Shown piece by piece: positions 16,550-25,329 of a stretch of 64,000 nucleotides of DNA (positions within the stretch are counted from its first letter, which is position 1; every line of letters begins with the position of its first letter). The DNA comes from Polyangiaceae bacterium. GTDB lineage: Bacteria; Myxococcota_A; Polyangia; Polyangiales; Polyangiaceae. The stretch covers positions 2,914,001-2,978,000 of the forward strand of contig JADJRH010000001.1 in NCBI GenBank assembly GCA_016712345.1. Direction: 5' to 3'. Below the pieces are notes generated by a model. It saw nothing but the letters and a program-made list of their open reading frames with translations, was not told the origin of the DNA and searched no databases. A program made the position numbers and the translations under genes.

Positions 16550-17842
16550 CTAGAAAGCCGCCCTAAGCCAATTCCAAAAACCGCCCGATCTTTTGGCGGT
16601 CACAATCTCTTCAACGACCTCGCGCTTGGGTTCGCGCACGAGGCGGCGAATTTCACTGCGCTCGGGTGCGGCACTGCGTTCGCGTGCCTGCGTGAGCGCG
16701 TTGGCGCCGTAAAGCACCAGGCCGACGCCGGTGGCGTATTGCGGACCGGAGACGAGCTGCGTGATGCCTTTGACGCCGATGGGTACACCCATTCGAACCG
16801 GCATTCCGAGGATTTCCTCGGCAAATTCAGTCATGCCTTCCATGAGGACGGCGCCGCCGGTGAGCACCACGCCGGCCGAAAGTTGTTCAAGCATGCCGGT
16901 GTCTTCGATGCGTTTTCGAAGCACGGCGAAGATCTCTTCAACGCGCGGCTCGATGATGTCGGAGAGCACGCGGCGAGCGGTTTTGCGGGGCAGGTGACCA
17001 CCCACTCCGGGCACTTCGATCTCTTCGTCGTCGCTCACCATGCGGCCGAGCGCGCACCCGCTGTTTCGCTTGAGGCGTTCGGCTTCTCCCATGGGAGTTC
17101 GAAGGCCCGCAGCGATGTCGGCGGTGACGTTGTTTCCACCCACGGGGATGACGCTCGCGTGTGCGATGCCGCCGTCGACGTAGAGAAGCATGTCGGTTGT
17201 GCCGCCGCCGATGTCGATGACGGCGACGCCGATTTCTTTTTCGTCTTCGCTGAGAACGGCCTCCGCGCTGGCGAGGGGCTCAAGTACCACGTCGGCAACG
17301 GTTAAACCGCAGCGTTCAGCGCACCGAACGACGTTTTGTACACAACTCGTTGCAGCGGTGATGAGGTTGACTTTGGTGCCCAGGCGTACACCGCTCATCC
17401 CCACCGGATCGCGGATGCCGTCTTGGTTATCGACTACAAATTCACGCGGTAAAACATGCAAAATTTGGCGATCTGCGTCGACGGGGATGGCGCGCGCGCC
17501 TTCAAGCACGCGATCGACGTCGGTGCGAGTGACTTCACCGCCGCCGATGGCCGCAACGCCGTCGGACGACATGCATCGAATGTGGCTTCCGGCGACGCCT
17601 GCGTACACCGTGCGGATCTCCACGCCGGCCATGGTTTGGGCGGCTTCGATCGCTTCGGCGATGGAGCGCATTGTCCATTCGATGTTGGAGACAACCCCTT
17701 TGCGGAGGCCGCGGCACGGCACGTTGCCCACGCCGAGGATGGTGATCCCGTCTGAGTCGACTTCGCCGACCACCGCGAGCACTTTGGTGGTCCCGATGTC
17801 CAACCCGACTACGATCTCGGTCTGATCCGTGCGGCTCTTCAT
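16550..17842 (-). CDS. ftsA: Cell division protein FtsA
   Basis: 430 residues. Actin-fold ATPase: VVGLDIGTTKVLAVVGE (phosphate 1), VAVIDIGGGTTDMLLY (phosphate 2) and GVVLTGGAVLMEGM (adenosine loop). The C-terminal amphipathic helix GGFWNWLRAAF is the membrane-targeting sequence. FtsA tethers FtsZ filaments to the membrane and recruits later division proteins. It is preceded by a 205-base gap containing a hairpin and followed by the ftsZ leader. Confidence 0.97.
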   Translation of the reverse strand: MKSRTDQTEIVVGLDIGTTKVLAVVGEVDSDGITILGVGNVPCRGLRKGVVSNIEWTMRSIAEAIEAAQTMAGVEIRTVYAGVAGSHIRCMSSDGVAAIGGGEVTRTDVDRVLEGARAIPVDADRQILHVLPREFVVDNQDGIRDPVGMSGVRLGTKVNLITAATSCVQNVVRCAERCGLTVADVVLEPLASAEAVLSEDEKEIGVAVIDIGGGTTDMLLYVDGGIAHASVIPVGGNNVTADIAAGLRTPMGEAERLKRNSGCALGRMVSDDEEIEVPGVGGHLPRKTARRVLSDIIEPRVEEIFAVLRKRIEDTGMLEQLSAGVVLTGGAVLMEGMTEFAEEILGMPVRMGVPIGVKGITQLVSGPQYATGVGLVLYGANALTQARERSAAPERSEIRRLVREPKREVVEEIVTAKRSGGFWNWLRAAF

Positions 17843-17975
17843 GGTGCTTTCTTCAGGCTCGTTCGGTGCCGCAAAACCTTTTGAGGAGGCGTTTCGGCAG
17901 CTTCGGGCCGGACGTTTTCATAAGCGCGGACGTCTGGCCAAATTTGGGGCGCAAGATTGCGGTCATTTCATCCTC

Positions 17976-18006
17976 ACAACGACGCGTTCGGGGTGAGCGT
18001 CGTTGT
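17976..18006 (-). other. Ten-bp hairpin between ftsQ and ftsA
   Basis: ACAACGACGC and GCGTCGTTGT pair perfectly across 11 bases, 42 bases after the ftsQ stop. No T-run follows. It may be a weak terminator or an mRNA processing site separating the upstream dcw operon from ftsA. Confidence 0.4.
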
Positions 18007-18047
18007 CAAGAAACACGACCGAAGCGCTCGCTTTTCGGCGAAGAACT

Positions 18048-18926
18048 TCATTGAGGACGCGCGACGCCTGTTCGATTTTTTTCGCGGTACGGCGGCTGAC
18101 CGAAGTGGAGCAAAATGGCTTCTTTGCCAATTGTCACAACCAGCGAGCCGTCGCTTTTGAGGTGCATCTCCTGAATGGGGTAGCGCTTGGCGATGCCGAT
18201 TTTGGTGAGGTCGTCGGCAACATCGAGAAGGCGTTTGTTGGCGAGCACCACGCCTGCGCGGTCTTTGGCAACGCGCTCGGGCAAGATGCCGGTCACAACG
18301 GGTAGGTCTGTCGGGTCGTCCCCTTCGGCTTTTTTGAAGAGATCGCCGTCGCGTGTGACCAAATAGAGTTCTTGGCCAATCATGCAGAGCGCGTGCGCTT
18401 CGCGTTCAATGATCGCGATCTCGACGGTGCCGGGGAGGTTGCGTACCACTTTGGCTTTTTCGATCCACGGATCGGCCAAAATGCCGGCCTCGGCCACGGC
18501 GGGGGCAACGCTGAAAATGTTTTTGCCGATCGCAACGCCCGCGAGCGTGGCGACCTGCTCCGCGGTTCGACGCTGCGTTCCGGCAACGGTGATTGAACGC
18601 ACCGAAAAGCGAGGGCTGCTGGTGACGTAACGCCGGGCTCCCCACGCAACGGCGATCGATGCCGACAGCACAATGAGTACACCTGCGAGGAGTTGAATTG
18701 TGGACCAGACGCGGCTCTTTTTGGGTTTCGACGCGTTGCCCGACGGCGGGCGGATCGATTGCGAGATCGCGCCGGGCGGCGGCGATTCACTCTCGTCGGT
18801 GATCGGATCTTCGGGCGCTGTCACAATGCGGCGCGGCGCTCGTTTGCCGTTTGAGTCGGCGTCATTTCGGCGCAAATTCGCCCGATTTTTCGGAACGCCG
18901 GCGCTCTCGTCCGCGTCGCGTTTCAT
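18048..18926 (-). CDS. ftsQ: Cell division protein FtsQ
   Basis: 292 residues: a basic cytoplasmic region (about 1-70), one transmembrane helix (IQLLAGVLIVLSASIAVAWG, about 77-96), then the POTRA domain (FSVRSITVAGTQRRTAEQVATLAG) and the FtsQ beta domain. FtsQ links the divisome scaffold through FtsL and FtsB. The ATG overlaps the murC stop by 4 bases. murB and ddl, often placed before ftsQ, are absent here. Confidence 0.9.
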   Translation of the reverse strand: MKRDADESAGVPKNRANLRRNDADSNGKRAPRRIVTAPEDPITDESESPPPGAISQSIRPPSGNASKPKKSRVWSTIQLLAGVLIVLSASIAVAWGARRYVTSSPRFSVRSITVAGTQRRTAEQVATLAGVAIGKNIFSVAPAVAEAGILADPWIEKAKVVRNLPGTVEIAIIEREAHALCMIGQELYLVTRDGDLFKKAEGDDPTDLPVVTGILPERVAKDRAGVVLANKRLLDVADDLTKIGIAKRYPIQEMHLKSDGSLVVTIGKEAILLHFGQPPYREKNRTGVARPQ

Positions 18927-20380
18927 GGAGTACCTCCTCGCGGCGGAATGTCGATCGAGCCTTCTTCGCTCGGGCGCGGAGGCGGAATGGGGTGGCCTTT
19001 GGCTTCAAGGCGCGCCTTGAGTACACGTACCGCTTGGTTGATGTCGCCCGCGCCCTGCGCGATGACAACGTCGCCGGGGCGAACGAGCTTTTCGAGAACG
19101 CCGGGCAATTCAAGCTTGTCGGGCACGTAGCGCGCGTCGTGATGGCCGTGCTCGCGGATCGCTTGAACGAGGCGCTCGGAGGTGGCTCCGGCGATCGGCG
19201 CTTCACCCGCTGCGTACACATCGGTGACGAGCAGAACATCAGCCTGGTTGAAGCACTTGGTGAACTCTTGAAAGAGGTCGCGCGTGCGTGTGTACCTGTG
19301 CGGCTGAAATGCGACGACAATGCGGCTTTCGTCGCTCGGGAATGCGCGGCGCGCGGCTTCAAGCGTGGCGGCGATCTCCGCGGGGTGATGGCCGTAGTCG
19401 TCGACCATGGTGATTTGGTCAACAACGCCGATCACGGTGAATCGCCGCGCAACGCCGTCGAATGTGGCGAGCGCCTGCTTGGTGACATCGAGCGGCACTT
19501 CGAGTTCGTCGGCGACCGCAATTGTCGCGAGGCAGTTTAAGACGTTGTGAGCGCCCGGCATTCGAACGGTGAAACCGCCGAGAGGTTCACCGCGGCGATA
19601 CGCGTTGAAGCTTGTTTCCAAGCCTCGAAAGTGAATGCCGCGCGCGCAGTAGTCGGCCTGCGGTGACACGCCGTACGTCACATGGCGGCGCGGAATGTGC
19701 GGCAAAATGTCTTGAACCTGCGGGTGATCGAGGCAGAGAACGGCGAGCCCGTAAAACGGAACGCCGGCCGCAAACTCGATGAACGCGTGTTTGAGTTTGT
19801 CGAGCGTGCCGTAGTGATCGAGGTGTTCGGGGTCGATGTTGGTGACGACGCCGATGGTGGGCGTGAGCCGCAGAAATGAGCCGTCGCTTTCGTCGGCCTC
19901 GGCAACGAGCAAGTCACCGGCACCGAGGCGAGCGTTGGATCCGAGGGCGGCCATTTTTCCGCCGACAACCACTGTTGGATCGAGCCCCGCGGCGCGCAAC
20001 ACGGTGGCGACGAGGGAGGTGGTGGTGGTTTTGCCGTGGGATCCGGCGATCGCGACGCCGTATTTCACGCGCATGAGTTCGGCGAGCATTTCGGCCCGAC
20101 CGATGACGGGGATGCCGAGGGCGCGTGCTTCGAGCAGCTCGGGGTTTGTCGGCTTGATGGCGCTTGAGTACACAACGACATCGACGCCTCGAACGTTCTC
20201 CGAGCGGTGACCGATGTCGATGCGTACACCAAGGCTTTCAAGCCGGCGCGTTGTCGAGCCCTCTTTCAGGTCGGAACCCGAAACTTCAAACTCCAGCGAG
20301 CGAAGGATCTCGGCGAGGCCGCTCATGCCGACGCCGCCGACGCCCACGAAGTGTACATGTCTAACGCGACCGCGAAACAT
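18923..20380 (-). CDS. murC: UDP-N-acetylmuramate--L-alanine ligase
   Basis: 485 residues. N-terminal Rossmann-like HFVGVGGVGMSGLAEIL, central ATP loop AGSHGKTTTTSLVATVL (about 110-126), and ligase residues ADESDGSFLRL and TNIDPEHLDHYG. It adds the first amino acid to UDP-MurNAc in the cytoplasm. It begins one base after the murG stop and overlaps ftsQ by 4 bases at its end. The C-terminus carries an extra Pro-rich tail (IPPPRPSEEGS). Confidence 0.96.
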   Translation of the reverse strand: MFRGRVRHVHFVGVGGVGMSGLAEILRSLEFEVSGSDLKEGSTTRRLESLGVRIDIGHRSENVRGVDVVVYSSAIKPTNPELLEARALGIPVIGRAEMLAELMRVKYGVAIAGSHGKTTTTSLVATVLRAAGLDPTVVVGGKMAALGSNARLGAGDLLVAEADESDGSFLRLTPTIGVVTNIDPEHLDHYGTLDKLKHAFIEFAAGVPFYGLAVLCLDHPQVQDILPHIPRRHVTYGVSPQADYCARGIHFRGLETSFNAYRRGEPLGGFTVRMPGAHNVLNCLATIAVADELEVPLDVTKQALATFDGVARRFTVIGVVDQITMVDDYGHHPAEIAATLEAARRAFPSDESRIVVAFQPHRYTRTRDLFQEFTKCFNQADVLLVTDVYAAGEAPIAGATSERLVQAIREHGHHDARYVPDKLELPGVLEKLVRPGDVVIAQGAGDINQAVRVLKARLEAKGHPIPPPRPSEEGSIDIPPRGGTP

Positions 20381-21550
20381 TCAGCCTGCCTCCGCGATTC
20401 GCAAAACGCCGCCTTCGCGCTTTGTGCGCTCAAAGTGCGGGTCATTGTGTACGCTTTGCTCGCTTCGAACGAGCGTGAGCAGATCGGCCGCGATCTCGGC
20501 CGCCGCGTGCGGTTTTCCGAGCGATGCGGCAGCGTCGGCCATTTTTGCGCGGCGCGACGGATCCGCGGCTAGCTCGGCGATTTTCGACGCGAGCGTTTCG
20601 GGCGTTGCGTCGGCTTGTGCGAGCGCAACCACCGCGCCCACGTTTTCAAGGCTTTTGGCGTTGCGCCATTGATGATTGTCGGCGGCGAACGGAAACGGAA
20701 TGAAAATTCCGGGGCGGCCGACGGCGCACAACTCGGCGCACGACGATGCTCCGCAGCGCGCGATCACGAGGTCGGCTTCAGCGAGGGCGGTGGCTACGTC
20801 GGCGATAAACGGTGTGACAGTGGCGCGGGCCTCGGCTCCGGCGTCTCGGTAACGCTGCTCCACGGCGGGCACAGAATCTTTGCCAGTTTGATGGAGTACA
20901 CGAACATCGACGTTGGGCGTTTTTTCGGCTGCGAGGGCAACCGCCTGCGGAACCGTTTCGTTGAAAAAGCGAGCGCCTTGGCTTCCACCGATCACCAAGA
21001 TCGAGAGCTTGTCGGCGCTTGTTTTGTAGGGCGCCGCGGCGAACGCCCGACGCAGGGGTACACCCATGCGACGGATGACACTCGGTCGGAGAAAACGTTC
21101 TGTTTCGGGAAACGCTGTGTACGCACGCACAGCCATGGGTGAAAGAAGCTTGTTTGTCAGGCCGAGAACGCTGTTCGGCTCCAAGATCGCTACGGGTACA
21201 CCCAGCGTTCGGGCGGCGAGGGCAACAGGACCGCCCGCGTATCCACCGACCGAAAGGCACACCGAAGGGCCGAGCTTTTTCACGAGAGCGCGCGCTTCGG
21301 GCAACACGGCAAACGCGCGACCAACGCCGCGCGCAAAACCTTTGATGCCACCGCCGCGAAGCGGGGCCACATTGAGCAACTCCAGGTGATCGCCGCGTTC
21401 GCCGCAGATCTTTGATTCAAGCCCGCGGGCGGTTCCAACGTACACAACGCGGACATCGGAACGCGCCGCGAGGAGCGCGTCGCCCACTGCGACCATGGGG
21501 AAGACGTGTCCACCCGTGCCGCCGCCGGCGATGAGAACTGTGGTCACCAT
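20381..21550 (-). CDS. murG: UDP-N-acetylglucosamine--N-acetylmuramyl-(pentapeptide) pyrophosphoryl-undecaprenol transferase
   Basis: 389 residues, GT-B fold. The N-terminal loop IAGGGTGGHVFPMVAVGDAL carries the GGTGGH motif. GGYAGGPVALAA and GGSQGARFFNE are further donor/acceptor loops. It makes lipid II from lipid I on the inner face of the membrane. Its ATG overlaps the ftsW stop by 7 bases. A Ser/Thr/Glu-rich C-terminal extension of about 25 residues follows the usual end. Confidence 0.95.
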   Translation of the reverse strand: MVTTVLIAGGGTGGHVFPMVAVGDALLAARSDVRVVYVGTARGLESKICGERGDHLELLNVAPLRGGGIKGFARGVGRAFAVLPEARALVKKLGPSVCLSVGGYAGGPVALAARTLGVPVAILEPNSVLGLTNKLLSPMAVRAYTAFPETERFLRPSVIRRMGVPLRRAFAAAPYKTSADKLSILVIGGSQGARFFNETVPQAVALAAEKTPNVDVRVLHQTGKDSVPAVEQRYRDAGAEARATVTPFIADVATALAEADLVIARCGASSCAELCAVGRPGIFIPFPFAADNHQWRNAKSLENVGAVVALAQADATPETLASKIAELAADPSRRAKMADAAASLGKPHAAAEIAADLLTLVRSEQSVHNDPHFERTKREGGVLRIAEAG

Positions 21551-22842
21551 TGTCCCTCCTCCGCGCTCGTTGCCACCACGGCGGACGCGCTGGGAAGTTT
21601 CGCTTTCACATTTTTTTCAGGCAGCTCGCGCGGCAGACGCGGGCGGCTGATGTTTAAGAGAATGCCAACGGCGGCCGCGTTAACGACAAGCGACGATCCG
21701 CCGTACGAAAGAAACGGGAGCGTGAGGCCCTTGGTGGGCAGGATCGCCATTGCAACGCACAGGTTCGTGAGGGCCTGCACGCCGAACAGCGTGGAGATGC
21801 CAAATGCGAGGAAGCTGCCGTAATCGTCGGGCGCGTTCCACGCGATTTTCACGCCGCGTGCAACGATCACAAGGTACACACCGCACAGGCACAAGATCCC
21901 GATGAAGCCGAGTTCTTCACCGATGATCGCCGAGATAAAATCGGTGTGCGCTTCAGGGAGGTACAAAACCTGAAGACCGCGCCCAACGCCGAGCCCGTCG
22001 ATCCCGCCGGATCCAAAGCTCATGACCGATTGAAAAGGCTGGTACGCGAGGTCGTTTCGATTGGCCTCCATGTTTTCCCAAGCGAGGTAGCGGTCGTACC
22101 GATACTTGGAGAAACGAACGAGGCCGACGGCCGCCACGCCCATGAGCATGGTGAACGCGGCGATGTATGGAACGCGCGCGCCGGCCACAAAAAGAAGCGT
22201 GAACGTGAGAAACAGAAGCACGACGGCGCTTCCGAAATCGGGCTGCTTCAAGCAGAGAAGCATGAGTACACCGACAACCAAAAGGTGCGGCAAAAACCCG
22301 ATAGAAAAGCTTTTGATTTGGTCGGCTTTTTTCGACAATGAGTACGCAAGCCAAACCACAACGCCGAGTTTGGCGACTTCGGCGGGTTGCACGTTGATCG
22401 GCCCCAAATTGAGCCAGCGGTACGCGTTGCCGGCCTTGTGACCGAGGCCCACAACCGTGAGCAGGAGCATGACGGCCACGCCGATCAAGATCGGGTAGGT
22501 GAACGGACGCAGGCGCCGGTAGTCGATGCGGCTTGAGATCCACATCACGAAGAGCGCCGCAGCCGCGTAAATCGACTGCTTTTTAAGGAAAAACTGCGCG
22601 TCTTTGTAGCGCACAGTCGCCTCAATGGCGCTCGCGCTGTACACCATCACCACGCCAAATCCGATGAGCGCGATGATGATCGCCGCAAGCACCGGATCGA
22701 CCGGGCCCGCGACACTTTCTTTGAGCAGCGCGGTGAGGCTCTGGACAGGTTTCGCCACTTCGTCGCGAGGGGCTTCCTCGGGCGCGGCGTGCCGGTTTCT
22801 CGGCAAACTGTCGGCAATGGTGGCCATGGCACCTAGGAGCAT
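21544..22842 (-). CDS. ftsW: Peptidoglycan glycosyltransferase FtsW (SEDS)
   Basis: 432 residues. A cytoplasmic N-terminus of about 45 residues precedes ten predicted membrane helices. Characteristic segments are MVYSASAIEA, YRWLNLGPINVQPAEVAKLGV, KQPDFGSAVVL, HTDFISAIIGEELGF and LPFLSYGGSSLVVN. FtsW polymerises lipid II at the septum together with FtsI, encoded upstream. The start at MLLGAM overlaps murD by 10 bases; a second ATG five codons later (MATIADSL) lies 5 bases after the murD stop and is equally likely. Confidence 0.94.
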   Translation of the reverse strand: MLLGAMATIADSLPRNRHAAPEEAPRDEVAKPVQSLTALLKESVAGPVDPVLAAIIIALIGFGVVMVYSASAIEATVRYKDAQFFLKKQSIYAAAALFVMWISSRIDYRRLRPFTYPILIGVAVMLLLTVVGLGHKAGNAYRWLNLGPINVQPAEVAKLGVVVWLAYSLSKKADQIKSFSIGFLPHLLVVGVLMLLCLKQPDFGSAVVLLFLTFTLLFVAGARVPYIAAFTMLMGVAAVGLVRFSKYRYDRYLAWENMEANRNDLAYQPFQSVMSFGSGGIDGLGVGRGLQVLYLPEAHTDFISAIIGEELGFIGILCLCGVYLVIVARGVKIAWNAPDDYGSFLAFGISTLFGVQALTNLCVAMAILPTKGLTLPFLSYGGSSLVVNAAAVGILLNISRPRLPRELPEKNVKAKLPSASAVVATSAEEGQW

Positions 22843-24185
22843 GGCGGTGCGCGCCGGGCCAACTCTTGAACAGCTTGGACGAAAATATCCCCGCGTTCCT
22901 TGTAGTCGCGAAACATGTCAAACGAGGAGCAGGCGGGCGAAAGGAGCACCGCGTCCCCCTGTTGGGCGAGGTTGGACGACTTCTCAACGGCCTCCGCCAT
23001 GGTGCCGGCGCGCTCGATCGTGAGTACGCCTGCGGCGGCTTCGGCGATGCGATCAGCGGCTTCGCCGATCAGCACGAGCGCGCGCCCTTTTTCGCGAAGC
23101 GCATCGACGAGCGGCGCGTAGTCGCCGAGCTTGTCGCGGCCTCCCGCGATGAGCACTGCTTTGGGCTCCAAAAGGCCGCGAAGCGCGGCAACAGACGCGC
23201 CGACGTTGGTGCCTTTCGAGTCGTCGTAATACGTCACGCCGTTGATGGAGGCGACGCGAACCGTGCGGTGTCCGAGCCCTTCAAACGCCGCGAGGGCGCG
23301 CGCAATGGCTTCGCTCGAAACACCCAGCGACGAAGCCAAACCAATGGCCGCACACGCGTTTTCAAGATTGTGGCGGCCGGCAATGCGAAGCGTTGAAACC
23401 GGGTAATTGGCGCCCGAAATGTGGTCAACCAAGTGTACACCATCAAACGCGACGTCGGCCGATGGGTCGGTGGCGCTGAACGTGATCACACGGGCGTTTC
23501 CGCGTTGCGCCTGTTTTAAAACGATGGAGTCACTCTTGGGGATCACCGCAAAATCGTGCTCGTTCATGCGCACAAAGGGGTTTCCTTTGGCGTGTGCGTA
23601 CGCATTGAAATTTGTGTACCTGTCGAGGTGATCGTCGGTGATGTTTAAGAGCGCGTGCGCCCGCGCGTGCATTGTGGGAACGCGCTCGGCTTGAAAGCTC
23701 GAGATCTCAAGCACCAACACATCCCACTGATCACTCACCACTTCGCACAGCGGTGTGCCGAAGTTGCCGCCCAAAAATGTCTTTTTGCCCGCCTCTTCAA
23801 ACATTTTGGCGGTCAGGGCGGTGGTGGTGCTTTTTCCGTTGGTCCCGCCGATAAGAACAATCGGCGCGTTGTTGAAACGCGACCCGAGTTCCATTTCGCC
23901 GATCACTTCACGTCCTATGGCTTCAAACGCATCGAGCGCTGCAAAACTCGGCACTCCCGGTGAAATCACAACAAAGTCGGCGTTGGCAAAGTCGGCGTGG
24001 TGATGGCCGCCCGGCGCGAGCGTGACTCCAATGTCGGCGAGCGCGCGCGCCTGCTCCGACCACTTTTCAAGCGGGGCCGAGTCATTGGCGGTGACGTTGG
24101 CGCCGCGCGCCGCGAGAAGTGTTGCAGCGGCAACTCCGCTCCTTCCGAGGCCGATCACAATGGCGTTTTTGCCGCGAACTTCCAT
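22833..24185 (-). CDS. murD: UDP-N-acetylmuramoylalanine--D-glutamate ligase
   Basis: 450 residues. N-terminal VIGLGRSGVAAATLLAARG, ATP loop GTNGKSTTTALTAKMFE (about 114-130), NITDDHLDRY, and the C-terminal block YYDDSKGTNVGA. It adds D-Glu to UDP-MurNAc-L-Ala. It sits 13 bases after mraY, the only real gap in this stretch of the cluster. Confidence 0.96.
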   Translation of the reverse strand: MEVRGKNAIVIGLGRSGVAAATLLAARGANVTANDSAPLEKWSEQARALADIGVTLAPGGHHHADFANADFVVISPGVPSFAALDAFEAIGREVIGEMELGSRFNNAPIVLIGGTNGKSTTTALTAKMFEEAGKKTFLGGNFGTPLCEVVSDQWDVLVLEISSFQAERVPTMHARAHALLNITDDHLDRYTNFNAYAHAKGNPFVRMNEHDFAVIPKSDSIVLKQAQRGNARVITFSATDPSADVAFDGVHLVDHISGANYPVSTLRIAGRHNLENACAAIGLASSLGVSSEAIARALAAFEGLGHRTVRVASINGVTYYDDSKGTNVGASVAALRGLLEPKAVLIAGGRDKLGDYAPLVDALREKGRALVLIGEAADRIAEAAAGVLTIERAGTMAEAVEKSSNLAQQGDAVLLSPACSSFDMFRDYKERGDIFVQAVQELARRAPPCS

Positions 24186-24198
24186 ACGTTCCTTCGCT

Positions 24199-25329
24199 TC
24201 AGCGGAGCTTCATCGACACAAGCGAAACGAGCGCGAGCAGGATCGAAATGATCCAAAAGCGCACAATGATCTTTGGCTCGGCCCACCCCTTTTTTTCGTA
24301 ATGGTGGTGGATTGGCGCCATTAAAAACACGCGTTTTCCCGTGAGTTTAAAGCTCACTACCTGCGTGATGACGCTCGCCGTCTCAACGAAGAAGATGCCG
24401 CCCAAGAGTACACTCAAGAGTTCGTTCTTCGTGAAGATCGCGAGCATGCCCAAGCCGCCCCCGAGCGCGAGCGCGCCGAGATCTCCCATGAACACTTGGG
24501 CTGGGTACGTGTTGTACCAAAGGAACCCTATGCCGGCCCCGATCACCGCGCCGCAATACACGGCCAACTCACCGGCCGACGCGATCTTGGGAATGTCGAG
24601 GTACGCAGCGAGCGAGAAGTTCGCGATCGTGGCGCCGGCCACATACGCGAGGATCAAATACGTGCCCGCGTTGATCATGACGGGGCCGATCGCGAGGCCA
24701 TCCAAACCGTCGGTGAGGTTCACCGCGTTGGAGGTGGCGACCACCACGAAGATCGCAAACGGGAAGTAAAACCACAGCGGCAGATCGGGCGAAAACTTTG
24801 AAAACGCAACGAACGGAATGGCGAGCCGCGTTCGAATTTGAATCCAGTCGGCGGGCATTCCTTCTTTGGAGAGGAATGTGTACGCAACCGCCGCGCCGCC
24901 GATCAGCGTTTGGCCGATGAGCTTGTATCGACCCGGTAAACCACCCGTATTCTTCCGTTTAATCTTGAGATAATCGTCGAGGTACCCAATCACGCCGTAT
25001 CCCGCCGTCACGGCGGTTGTCGACAATACGAACGGGTTTCTCAGATCGGCCCAGAGCGCCGTTGGCAGCAGCAAACTCAGCAGAATCAGCGCGCCGCCCA
25101 TGGTGGGTGTACCCGCTTTCACGTGGTGCGTGGCGGGCCCTTCGCTGCGGACGACTTGGCCGATTTGTTTGCGTTTCAGCTCACGGATGAACCACGGCGC
25201 GAGCACGAAGCTCAGCACCATGGCCGTGATCGTGGCCATGATCGTGCGAAACGGAATGTACCGGAGCACGTTGAGCCACGAGAGCCACGAGTAGTGCGAT
25301 TTCAGCGGGTAGAACAGTTCGTAAATCAA
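24199..25329 (-). CDS. mraY: Phospho-N-acetylmuramoyl-pentapeptide transferase
   Basis: 376 residues from a TTG start (LIYELFYPLKSHYSW) that overlaps the murF stop as TTGA. The frame is open upstream, but that part lies inside murF. Ten membrane helices; catalytic motifs GYLDDYLK, SNAVNLTDGLDGLA, FMGDLGALALGG and MAPIHHHYEKKGW. It makes lipid I from UDP-MurNAc-pentapeptide and undecaprenyl phosphate. Confidence 0.96.
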   Translation of the reverse strand: MIYELFYPLKSHYSWLSWLNVLRYIPFRTIMATITAMVLSFVLAPWFIRELKRKQIGQVVRSEGPATHHVKAGTPTMGGALILLSLLLPTALWADLRNPFVLSTTAVTAGYGVIGYLDDYLKIKRKNTGGLPGRYKLIGQTLIGGAAVAYTFLSKEGMPADWIQIRTRLAIPFVAFSKFSPDLPLWFYFPFAIFVVVATSNAVNLTDGLDGLAIGPVMINAGTYLILAYVAGATIANFSLAAYLDIPKIASAGELAVYCGAVIGAGIGFLWYNTYPAQVFMGDLGALALGGGLGMLAIFTKNELLSVLLGGIFFVETASVITQVVSFKLTGKRVFLMAPIHHHYEKKGWAEPKIIVRFWIISILLALVSLVSMKLR